From: Mycetocola zhadangensis
Lineage (GTDB): Bacteria > Actinomycetota > Actinomycetes > Actinomycetales > Microbacteriaceae
NCBI RefSeq assembly: GCF_003668565.1
Contig: NZ_RCWJ01000001.1
Span: 124,001-188,000, forward strand
DNA length: 64,000 nucleotides
Direction of reading: 5' to 3'
In this document: in pieces, positions 57,166-64,000 of the stretch
Position numbering within the stretch: position 1 is the stretch's first letter
Layout of the letters: every line of letters starts with the position of its first letter
Notes under the pieces: generated by a model
The model's input: only the letters and a program-made list of their open reading frames with translations
Told to the model about the DNA's origin: nothing
Database searches by the model: none
Position numbers and translations under genes: made by a program

Positions 57166-57945
57166 ATGGCTGAAGTTGTAATCGTCAAGAATTCCCGTGC
57201 AGCAGGCGAGCTGGTGGCTGACGCCATCCTGTCGCTCGTCGCCTCGAAGAAGAACGCAGTGCTTGGGCTGGCAACGGGCTCGACACCGCTTCCGGTGTAC
57301 CAGGCGCTCGCCGAGCGAGCCGTTGGCACCGACTTCAGCCAGGTCTCGGGTTTCGCTCTTGACGAATACGTCGGCCTCCCGGCGTCGCACCCTGAGAGCT
57401 ACCGCTCGGTCATCACCCGCGAGGTTGTCGAGCCGGTCGGTCTGGTGCCAGAGCGCATTCGCGTCCCAAACGGAGCGACGGAGACCATCGAGACGGCTGG
57501 CGCCGACTACGAAAGAGCGATCGAAGAGGCTGGCGGTGTCGACCTGCAGATCCTCGGCATCGGAACGGACGGTCACATCGGGTTCAACGAGCCCGGCTCA
57601 TCGTTCGCGTCACTGACCCGAGTGAAAACCCTCACCGAACGCACCCGCGCCGACAACGCGCGATTCTTCGACTCGCCAGACGACGTTCCCATGCACTGCA
57701 TCACGCAGGGCCTCGGCACCATCCTCCGGGCACGGCACCTCGTTCTCCTCGCTTTCGGTGAGGGCAAGGCGGATGCTGTCGCCGCAGCTATCGAGGGACC
57801 TCTCGCCTCGATCCTCCCCGGCTCCGCAGTGCAGCTGCACCCGCACGCGACCATCGTGCTCGATGAAGCCGCAGCGTCGAAGCTCAAGCTCGCCGACTAC
57901 TACCGATACACCTACGACAACAAGCCGGCCTGGCAGGGGATCTAG
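57166..57945 (+). CDS. nagB: Glucosamine-6-phosphate deaminase
   Basis: Converts glucosamine-6-phosphate to fructose-6-phosphate and ammonia. The protein is 259 aa, normal for the hexamer-forming family. GLATGSTPLPVYQAL (phosphate loop), SGFALDEYVGLPASHPESYRS (catalytic Asp region) and LGIGTDGHIGFNEPGSS (catalytic His) are intact. No ribosome-binding site is clear; an AAATGT box lies 6 nt before the ATG. Its stop shares the bases CTAG with the stop of the convergent GlcD-like gene. Confidence 0.96.
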   Translation: MAEVVIVKNSRAAGELVADAILSLVASKKNAVLGLATGSTPLPVYQALAERAVGTDFSQVSGFALDEYVGLPASHPESYRSVITREVVEPVGLVPERIRVPNGATETIETAGADYERAIEEAGGVDLQILGIGTDGHIGFNEPGSSFASLTRVKTLTERTRADNARFFDSPDDVPMHCITQGLGTILRARHLVLLAFGEGKADAVAAAIEGPLASILPGSAVQLHPHATIVLDEAAASKLKLADYYRYTYDNKPAWQGI

Positions 57946-59294
57946 AACACCTTGCCCGGGTTGAGGATCCCAGCCGGGTCGAAGACGGTTTTGATGCGGC
58001 GCTGAAGGTCGAGCTGGGTTTCGCCCAGCTCGTCGCCGAGCCAGCGTTTTTTGAGGATGCCGATGCCGTGCTCCCCTGTGAGGGTGCCGCCGAGCTTCAG
58101 CGCCGTTTCAAACAGCTCATCGGCCGCTCGCCAGATCAGGTCGGGAACCTCTGTGCCCTCAAAAACGAAGTTGGGGTGCAGGTTTCCGTCCCCGGCGTGA
58201 GCGACCGTTGGGATCCGGATGCCGTATGCCTGCTCGATCCGGACGATCTCGGCGAACATGGCCGGAAGTGCGCTGCGCGGAACTGAGACGTCTTCGATCA
58301 GTGTGGTTCCGAGGCGTTCCATCGCGGGATGCATGGCACGGCGGACCGCGAGCAGCCGCTCACCTTCGACCGGGTCCGTAGACAGTTCGGCCCGACCGCC
58401 GAACGACTGGATCACGGCGAGGGCCTGTTCGGCCTCAGTCGCTGCGGCTGGTCCGTCGGTTTGAACAACCAGGTGAGCCTCACCCGTCGAGACGCCCGGC
58501 ACTTGCAACAGCGTTGCCGCTGCCTCGAGTGAGGCGGCGTCCATGATCTCCATCACGGCGGGTTGGATTCCGGCGGCCGTGATTCCTGCCGACGCTGCGG
58601 CGGCATCCGTCACCGTCGGAAAGAAAGCGGCGATGGTCGCGACGGTTCCGGCGACGCGGGGCCGGATGCGCACTGTGGCTCCGGCGATCACACCGAGGAG
58701 GCCTTCCGAGCCGACGAACAGTGCGGTCAGGTCGAGACCTGTGACACCTTTCACGCTGCGGTGGCCGAGTTCGAGCACCTCGCCGCTCGCCAGGACGACC
58801 GTGAGCCCGAGGACGGCGTCGCGGGTGACACCGTACTTCGCGCAGAGCAGCCCGCCGGCGTTGGTGGCGATGTTGCCTCCGACAGTTGAGATGGCCTTCG
58901 ATGCCGGGTCAGGAGCGAACCAGAAGCCGTGCTCGGCGAGGATCTCGTTGAACCTGCCGTTGAGGATGCCCGGTTCGATCACCGCGAGCTGGTCAGCCGG
59001 GTTGATCTCCAGGACCCGGTTCATGGCCAGGGTCGAGAGAACTATCTCACCGCCGGCCGCGATGGCCCCTCCGGCGAGCCCGGTGCCTGCACCGCGCGGA
59101 ACGACGGGGGTTTGTGTGGCGCTGGCGATGCGCAGGGTCGTCGAGATGTCGGCGATCGACGTGGCATTCACGACGGCGAGCGGGGCGGATGTCGACACGT
59201 GCCCCGATTTGTCGGCTTGCGTGAGCGCGAGAGCCGTTGCGTCGGTGACGACGGCGGGCCCGAGGGCCGCGATCAGCTCGTCGACGACACTCAT
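57942..59294 (-). CDS. FAD-linked oxidase, GlcD/D-lactate dehydrogenase type
   Basis: Probable flavoprotein 2-hydroxyacid dehydrogenase (glycolate or D-lactate); exact substrate unresolved. ATG at 59294 gives 450 aa and overlaps the YrdB stop by 4 nt. FAD-binding PCMH domain: TPVVPRGAGTGLAGGA, then STVGGNIATNAGGLLCAKYGVTRD. C-terminal: VAHAGDGNLHPNFVF and GGTLTGEHGIGILKKRWL, which hold the conserved His residues, ending DPAGILNPGKVF. No glcE or glcF partner is adjacent. Confidence 0.92.
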   Translation of the reverse strand: MSVVDELIAALGPAVVTDATALALTQADKSGHVSTSAPLAVVNATSIADISTTLRIASATQTPVVPRGAGTGLAGGAIAAGGEIVLSTLAMNRVLEINPADQLAVIEPGILNGRFNEILAEHGFWFAPDPASKAISTVGGNIATNAGGLLCAKYGVTRDAVLGLTVVLASGEVLELGHRSVKGVTGLDLTALFVGSEGLLGVIAGATVRIRPRVAGTVATIAAFFPTVTDAAAASAGITAAGIQPAVMEIMDAASLEAAATLLQVPGVSTGEAHLVVQTDGPAAATEAEQALAVIQSFGGRAELSTDPVEGERLLAVRRAMHPAMERLGTTLIEDVSVPRSALPAMFAEIVRIEQAYGIRIPTVAHAGDGNLHPNFVFEGTEVPDLIWRAADELFETALKLGGTLTGEHGIGILKKRWLGDELGETQLDLQRRIKTVFDPAGILNPGKVF

Positions 59295-59644
59295 CTGCTG
59301 AACTCGCGCCGTCCGTTCAGGACTCCGCTGATCACGGCGACGATCGCGAACACGAGGGCGACGTAGGGAACCCCGAGGTCCCACCACGCGAGGGCGGCAG
59401 CACCCATGACGAGCAGTTCGATCAGGGCCTTGGCGTACGGGTCAACGTGGAAGACGGCCTTGGGGGAGCGAAACAGCGCCCAGAGCAGGATGCCGATGGC
59501 CGGTGCGCCGATGCCGATCACAAAGTTCCACGGCATCGACCAGCTCAAAAAGCCCCAGATGCCGAGGGACACGATCGCGAAGAGTTCGAGAAAGAGCCGG
59601 AGGATGTCGTTGGGGGTTACTGAGGGCTGCGAGGAATCTGACAC
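59291..59644 (-). CDS. YrdB family (DUF2568) small membrane protein
   Basis: Function unknown. The 117-aa protein has about four hydrophobic segments: LFLELFAIVSLGIWGFLSW, FVIGIGAPAIGILLWALF, LIELLVMGAAALAWWDLGV and YVALVFAIVAVISGVL. The pattern RLFLEL..., LWALF.SPKA matches YrdB. The GTG start has a TAAGCT box exactly 6 nt upstream. It is translationally coupled to the GlcD-like gene. Confidence 0.83.
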   Translation of the reverse strand: MSDSSQPSVTPNDILRLFLELFAIVSLGIWGFLSWSMPWNFVIGIGAPAIGILLWALFRSPKAVFHVDPYAKALIELLVMGAAALAWWDLGVPYVALVFAIVAVISGVLNGRREFSR

Positions 59645-59656
59645 AACACCAGCTTA
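59645..59656 (-). promoter_or_regulatory. Putative leaderless promoter (-10) for the YrdB gene
   Basis: On the minus strand TAAGCT (59656-59651) lies exactly 6 nt before the GTG at 59644. Confidence 0.45.
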
Positions 59657-59728
59657 GAGCGGCGTGTCTGCGGCACTCGGCGGCAAACCGGCGAGTGGGT
59701 GATTTCGGTGGACTCTTTTGAGCGGAGT

Positions 59729-60604
59729 CTATTTGAAGATGATGGTGCGGGCGCCGTCGAGCAGCACCCGGTCTTCGGCGAACCACTTCACGGCCTGGGT
59801 GAGGGTGCGGCTTTCCTCATCCTGACCGATGGCGACGAGTTCGCTTGCGCTGCGTGAGTGGTCGACCCGAACAACGTTCTGTTCGATGATCGGTCCCTCG
59901 TCCAGGTCGCTCGTGACGAAGTGCGCGGTCGCTCCGATGAGCTTCACACCGCGGGCGTGGGCCTGGCGGTACGGGTTCGCCCCTTTGAAACCGGGCAGGA
60001 AGGAGTGGTGAATGTTGATGGCGCGGCCGGCGAGGCGTTCGCAGAGTTCGGGGGAGAGGATCTGCATGTAACGGGCGAGCACAACCAGTTCGATGTCGAA
60101 CTCCTCGACCGCCTCGAGAACGCGACGTTCGAAATCGGCTTTGCCCGAAGCATCCGTCACCGGAATTGACTCGAACGGAACACCGTAGAACGAGGCGAGG
60201 TCGCGAAGCGTGCCGTGGTTCGAGAGAACAAGGGGAATCTCAACGGGAAGCTGTCCTGCGCGCTGGCGGAACAGCAGGTCGTTGACGCAGTGCGCTGCTG
60301 TGGACGCGAGTACGAGGGTGCGCAGGGGGCGACCGACGACGTCGAGCTGCCAGGTCATGCCGTAGGTCTCAGTGACGGGCGCGATGGCCGCCTCGAAGTC
60401 CTGGCGGTTCGCGGGTGACTCGACCTGGAGGCGCATAAAGAAGCGTCCGGTGTCTGAGCTGGAGAACTGCTGGCTCTCGGTGATGTTGCCTCTCGCGGCG
60501 ACGACGGCGCCACTGATCGCGTGCACGATGCCTGGCTGGTCGCTGCAGACGAAAGTGAGAACCCAGTGGTTTCGGGGCTCGGACTGTGCGGGAGCTGTGT
60601 TCAC
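59729..60604 (-). CDS. purU: Formyltetrahydrofolate deformylase
   Basis: Hydrolyses 10-formyl-THF to formate and THF, balancing the one-carbon pool. The protein is 291 aa. The N-terminal ACT domain is WVLTFVCSDQPGIVHAISGAVVAARGNITESQQF (about residues 14-47). The C-terminal formyltransferase-like domain has LARYMQILSPELCERL, NIHHSFLPGFKGANPYRQAHARGVKLIGATAHFVTSDLDEGPII with the catalytic Asn, His and Asp. The GTG start directly abuts GGAGG, too close for a ribosome-binding site, while a TAACCT box lies 6 nt upstream, favouring a leaderless message. Confidence 0.96.
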   Translation of the reverse strand: MNTAPAQSEPRNHWVLTFVCSDQPGIVHAISGAVVAARGNITESQQFSSSDTGRFFMRLQVESPANRQDFEAAIAPVTETYGMTWQLDVVGRPLRTLVLASTAAHCVNDLLFRQRAGQLPVEIPLVLSNHGTLRDLASFYGVPFESIPVTDASGKADFERRVLEAVEEFDIELVVLARYMQILSPELCERLAGRAINIHHSFLPGFKGANPYRQAHARGVKLIGATAHFVTSDLDEGPIIEQNVVRVDHSRSASELVAIGQDEESRTLTQAVKWFAEDRVLLDGARTIIFK

Positions 60605-60616
60605 CCTCCAAGGTTA
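60605..60616 (-). promoter_or_regulatory. Putative leaderless promoter (-10) for purU
   Basis: On the minus strand TAACCT (60616-60611) lies exactly 6 nt before the GTG at 60604. The GGAGG next to the GTG would then lie outside the transcript. Confidence 0.45.
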
Positions 60617-60693
60617 ACCGGTGACGGATGCTTCGCCGTGCGTATGGCGAACGCCTCACGTTTTTTCCCCGGTTTACTGTCGGGGTGGTCGGG

Positions 60694-60764
60694 TACACTG
60701 ACGAATGGTCGGACGCGTTCCGTGCGGCCCTGGGCGCGCACATCAGCGCGTAGACGAACTCTGA
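60694..60764 (+). other. Possible promoter and 19-codon leader ORF before the MFS gene
   Basis: TACACT (60694-60699) lies 5 nt before an ATG at 60705 that opens a 19-codon ORF ending at 60764, 48 nt before the MFS start. The layout resembles a leaderless leader peptide. Weak evidence, from position only. Confidence 0.25.
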
Positions 60765-60812
60765 TCCTGCTCACGCGGCCGATCGAGTGAACGCCATCAT
60801 TGGATATCCCCG

Positions 60813-62054
60813 ATGACCACATCTTCTGTTTTTCCCGCGCGGGAAGCCGCGTCCACACCACGACCCACCCCGTTTCCGTGGGTCGGTCTGATCGCGCTCG
60901 CCGCGACGGTCTTCCTCTCCGTCTCGAGCGAGATGATTCCGACAGGGCTCCTGCCCGAGATGAGTGCGTCGCTCGACGTCACCCCGTCGCAGGTCGGGCT
61001 GCTCGTCACCTTCTTCGCGTTCACCGTCGTGATCTCGAGCGCACCGCTGACGGCGGCGACGGTCAAGCTTCCTCGGCACGCGCTCATGGTTGGGATTCTG
61101 CTCGTGCTCGGGCTGAGCAACCTGCTCACCGCGCTGTCGCCGACCTATGAACTCGTTGTCGCGTCTCGAGTGCTCGGCGGGCTCGCACACGGACTGTTCT
61201 GGGCGCTTGTTCCTGCGTACGCCGCGCACCTCGTGCCGAAGGAGCAGATCGCTCGAGCCGTGTCGATCACCCTCGGTGGTGGGACCCTCGCGTTTGTGCT
61301 CGGTGTTCCACTCGGCACAGTGCTCGGCCAGTCGATCGGCTGGCGCTGGGCCTTCGCGGCGATCGCCATCGCGTTCGGCCTCGGTGCGCTCGCTGTCCTG
61401 CGCTGGCTGCCGAAGGTGGACAGGGTCACCCACGCGGCCCGCTCCGAATCTGAGCCACGTCGCGATCCGACGGTCCTGCCGGTTGTAGCCATCTGCGTGA
61501 CAACGGCCATCGTCATGATCGGCCACTACGCGCTCTACACCTTCATCGCCCCATTCGTGACTGACAGCATGCGGATCGCGCCCGAGTACCTGAGCGCTGC
61601 CCTGTTCATCTATGGCGGAGCCGGCGCGGTTGGGCTGATCCTCACCGGAACCGTATTCGCGAAGAGGACATCACTTGGGCTGATCCTGGCGCTCGCGACC
61701 ACAGCGGTTTCTGTGACGGTGATGGCACTGTTTACGTCGACGCTGTGGCTATCAGGCCTTGCCCTCGTTGTCTGGGGTCTCGCCTTCGGCTTGATCGCCC
61801 CTCTGCTGCAGACACGCATGCTGCACACGGCGAGCCCGCGGATCCGTGACACGGCCAGCGCGTTCTACACGACCGCATTCAACGCGGGGATCGGCGGGGG
61901 AGCGCTCGTCGGTTCACTCCTTCTCGACTGGAAAGGTGTGAACGTCCTGCCGGTCGCCGATGTCGCTCTGACGCTGCTCGGGCTCGTCATCATTGTCGCA
62001 ACCATTCGGCTTTCGAAGCGGTCACGAAGTCGTTCGGAGTCCGTTCGAGTCTGA
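60813..62054 (+). CDS. MFS transporter, AraJ/DHA1-type exporter
   Basis: Twelve-helix proton-coupled exporter; substrate unknown, likely sugars, arabinose-type compounds or drugs. The protein is 413 aa. The N-terminal half has LSVSSEMIPTGLLPEMSASLDVTPSQVGLLVTFFAF and RVLGGLAHGLFWALVPAYAAHLVP (motif C-like, about residues 110-133), typical of the AraJ/YdhP group. A basic linker separates the two six-helix halves near residue 205. It has a polar 20-residue N-terminus and a basic C-terminal tail. Confidence 0.87.
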   Translation: MTTSSVFPAREAASTPRPTPFPWVGLIALAATVFLSVSSEMIPTGLLPEMSASLDVTPSQVGLLVTFFAFTVVISSAPLTAATVKLPRHALMVGILLVLGLSNLLTALSPTYELVVASRVLGGLAHGLFWALVPAYAAHLVPKEQIARAVSITLGGGTLAFVLGVPLGTVLGQSIGWRWAFAAIAIAFGLGALAVLRWLPKVDRVTHAARSESEPRRDPTVLPVVAICVTTAIVMIGHYALYTFIAPFVTDSMRIAPEYLSAALFIYGGAGAVGLILTGTVFAKRTSLGLILALATTAVSVTVMALFTSTLWLSGLALVVWGLAFGLIAPLLQTRMLHTASPRIRDTASAFYTTAFNAGIGGGALVGSLLLDWKGVNVLPVADVALTLLGLVIIVATIRLSKRSRSRSESVRV

Positions 62055-62111
62055 GCCGACGTGTGGGTCGGTTAAACTGGAACCCAATCGATCGATAACC
62101 CGAGAGACCTC

Positions 62112-64000
62112 ATGGCGCTTTTCCTGCTGGCCTTCCTCGTTGTTTCGTGCGCCACGCCGTTTCTGACACGTTGGCTGTCGACCCGGGTTTTCTACGTGAT
62201 CTCGGTGCTGCCGTTCAGTGCGTTCGCGTACACGCTCACCCAGACACCGACGGTGCTCGCAGGTGAAACGATCACCGAGTCGATCCCGTGGATTCCCCAG
62301 CTCGGAGTCGCGCTCTCCTTCAGAGTGGACACTCTCGCCTGGCTCCTTGCGCTCATCGTCACGGGCATCGGCGGGCTCGTTTTGGTGTATTGCGCTCGCT
62401 ACTTCTCGAGGGACGAACCCGGCCTCGGCCGCTTTGCCGGCCTGCTCCTCGCGTTCGCCGGAACCATGTACGGACTGGTCACCGCAGACGACATCATCGT
62501 GATGTTCATGTTTTGGGAGATCACCAGTGTGTTGAGCTACCTGCTCATCGGCCACTACGTAGATCGCAAGGAAAGTCGTGGAGCTGCGCTCCAGGCGTTG
62601 CTCGTCACGACGTTCGGTGGCTTGGCGATGCTCGTCGGCGTTGTCATGATCAGCGTGCAGGCCGGAACGACGTCGCTCGCGTCGATCGTCGACCAGGAGC
62701 TCAGCTCGCCTGCCACGACCGCGGCCATCATGCTCATCCTCGTCGGCGCGCTGTCGAAGTCCGCGATCGTTCCATTCCACTTCTGGTTGCCTGCGGCGAT
62801 GGCCGCACCGACGCCGGTGAGTGCATACCTGCACGCCGCCGCCATGGTGAAGGCCGGCATTTACCTGGTCGGACGGCTCGCTCCCGGCTACGCGGAAACC
62901 CCCGGTTGGAGGGAAGTTCTCGTTGTTCTCGGCGTCTGGGCCATGCTCGTCGGTGCGTGGCGATCGCTGCGCCAGTACGATCTGAAGCTTGTCCTCGCCT
63001 ACGGCACGGTGAGCCAGCTCGGCTTCCTCATGGTCATCGTGGGGTTCGGCGGTTACGACGCTGCGCTCGCCGGTGCAGCGCTGCTCCTCGCCCACGCCTG
63101 CTACAAGGCAGCCCTCTTCCTCGTGGTCGGTATCGTTGACCACCGCGCTGGAACCCGTGACTGGCGCAAGCTCTCGGGCATCGGTCGTCAGAACAGGGTG
63201 CTCGCGGGAATCACCCTCATCGCCGTCGCTTCGATGGCCGGGATTCCGCCCCTGTTCGGATTCGTCGCCAAGGAAGCGGTGTTCTCCGCGTTCCTGCACG
63301 CTGCAGAGGACGGAGATGTTTGGGGTTGGGTGGCGCTGATCGGTACCGCTGTTGGTTCCGTTCTTACTGTGGCGTACAGCATCCGTTTCTTCTGGGGTGC
63401 TTTCTGGACCCGACCGAATACTGAGCCGACCAAGCTGCACTCCGACGGCTGGGCTATTCTCATTGCGCCAGGAATCCTGGCGGCTGTCACCGTGATCTTC
63501 GGGTTCGGTGCGTCGGTGATCGACCGCTTCCTCGTGCCATATGCCGAAACGATGCCGGGTACGGGTGACTACCACCTGGCGCTGTGGCACGGGTTTGAGC
63601 CGGCGCTCGGCATCTCAGCCGTTGTCGTTTTGCTCGGAGTGATCCTTTTCATTCGGCGCAAATGGGTGGCCAGGCTCCAGGACGCCGTTTCCCCAATGAT
63701 GGACAGTTCCCGCGGCTACTGGTTCATCGTGCAGCTCATCGACAGGCTCTCGGCGCGCACGACGATCTTCGCCCAACGCGGGGGACTGCCCCAGTACCTC
63801 GGAACAATTCTCGTGGTGTACGTGCTCACTCTGGGCGTCGCGTCATCGATGAATCGCACCTGGCCCGACAGCATCCGTCCCTGGGATTATCCGGAACAGG
63901 TGCTCATCGCCGCCGCTATCGGTATTGCTGCTGTGATGGCTGGACAGGCGAAGCAGCGGATGAGTGCTGTGCTGCTTGTGGGAACCACCGGCTTCGGAAT
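62112..64000 (+). CDS. mrpA: Na+/H+ antiporter Mrp subunit A (partial, 3' end outside window)
   Basis: Large membrane subunit of the multi-subunit Mrp/Mnh cation-proton antiporter, related to complex I NuoL. From ATG 62112 it stays open to the window edge (629 codons; the family is usually 770-1000 aa). Key elements: FMFWEITSVLSYLLIG with the conserved Glu, LVGALSKSAIVPFHFWLPAAMAAPTPVSAYLHAAAMVKAGIYL with functional Lys and His residues, and AYGTVSQLGFLMVIVG. The GAGAGA before the ATG is the likely ribosome-binding site. The other Mrp subunits would follow outside the window. Confidence 0.94.
   Translation, partial: MALFLLAFLVVSCATPFLTRWLSTRVFYVISVLPFSAFAYTLTQTPTVLAGETITESIPWIPQLGVALSFRVDTLAWLLALIVTGIGGLVLVYCARYFSRDEPGLGRFAGLLLAFAGTMYGLVTADDIIVMFMFWEITSVLSYLLIGHYVDRKESRGAALQALLVTTFGGLAMLVGVVMISVQAGTTSLASIVDQELSSPATTAAIMLILVGALSKSAIVPFHFWLPAAMAAPTPVSAYLHAAAMVKAGIYLVGRLAPGYAETPGWREVLVVLGVWAMLVGAWRSLRQYDLKLVLAYGTVSQLGFLMVIVGFGGYDAALAGAALLLAHACYKAALFLVVGIVDHRAGTRDWRKLSGIGRQNRVLAGITLIAVASMAGIPPLFGFVAKEAVFSAFLHAAEDGDVWGWVALIGTAVGSVLTVAYSIRFFWGAFWTRPNTEPTKLHSDGWAILIAPGILAAVTVIFGFGASVIDRFLVPYAETMPGTGDYHLALWHGFEPALGISAVVVLLGVILFIRRKWVARLQDAVSPMMDSSRGYWFIVQLIDRLSARTTIFAQRGGLPQYLGTILVVYVLTLGVASSMNRTWPDSIRPWDYPEQVLIAAAIGIAAVMAGQAKQRMSAVLLVGTTGFG

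Noticed and set aside
62022-63590. 522-codon minus-strand open frame antisense to mrpA
   Set aside because: Very charged low-complexity product; the + strand encodes a clear MrpA with conserved functional residues.

Overview
This 64 kb window looks like ordinary chromosome from a high-G+C actinobacterium, most likely order Micrococcales, family Microbacteriaceae. The reasons are the strong G/C third-position bias, many GTG and TTG starts, actinobacterial neighbourhoods (sucC-sucD-DUF6350/PerM-purN-purH; coaA next to glmS-acpS-alr-tsaE-tsaB-rimI-tsaD; guaB next to guaB3), and HrcA/CIRCE control of a groES with no groEL beside it. I found no rRNA, tRNA, insertion sequence, phage or CRISPR array. 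The genus is not resolvable by eye.

Layout. 1-9.1 kb: divergent coaA (cut by the window edge) and a cell-wall / tRNA-t6A block (glmS, acpS, alr, tsaE, tsaB, rimI, tsaD), then small membrane proteins and a nitroreductase. 9.1-12.5 kb: SRPBCC protein, THUMP-like methyltransferase, groES with two CIRCE operators, RarD permease. 12.5-18.4 kb: a branched-chain amino-acid-type ABC uptake system, with the binding lipoprotein on + facing a livH-M-G-F operon on -. 18.6-30.1 kb: guaB, guaB3, poxB, glpD, a KhtTU-like K+/H+ antiporter, SURF1, DUF3817 and guaA. 30.2-37.6 kb: EamA exporter with divergent CGNR regulator, pentapeptide protein, Bax-inhibitor-1-like protein, glycerophosphodiesterase, PcrA helicase, panD. 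37.6-41.8 kb: a two-component system with an unusual kinase, and two poorly known proteins. 41.9-47.6 kb: sucCD, PerM-like protein, purN, purH. 47.8-53.4 kb: a membrane-fused dimethylargininase, a heterodimeric ABC exporter, an alkyltransferase-like protein. 53.4-64 kb: GNAT, PucR regulator, icd, a lipoprotein, nagB, a GlcD-type oxidase, YrdB, purU, an MFS exporter and the start of a Mrp antiporter subunit A (cut by the window edge).

The genes supply central metabolism: purine synthesis and interconversion (purN, purH, purU, guaB, guaA), the TCA cycle (icd, sucCD), amino sugars (glmS, nagB), CoA and carrier protein (coaA, panD, acpS), glycerol phosphate (gpdQ-like, glpD), and ion or drug transport.

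No obvious defence system or gene island is present. The most interesting signals are architectural. A recurrent TANNNT box lies 6 or 7 nt before start codons, pointing to widespread leaderless transcription. One histidine kinase carries a degenerate internal copy of its own sensor/dimerisation module. A LivH permease is fused to an extracellular beta-type domain. A dimethylargininase is fused to a four-helix membrane domain. guaA has only an AUU start that fits. A 31-bp palindrome and a 16-codon leader ORF precede an ABC exporter. The heptamer CGGATGC is roughly three times over-represented.
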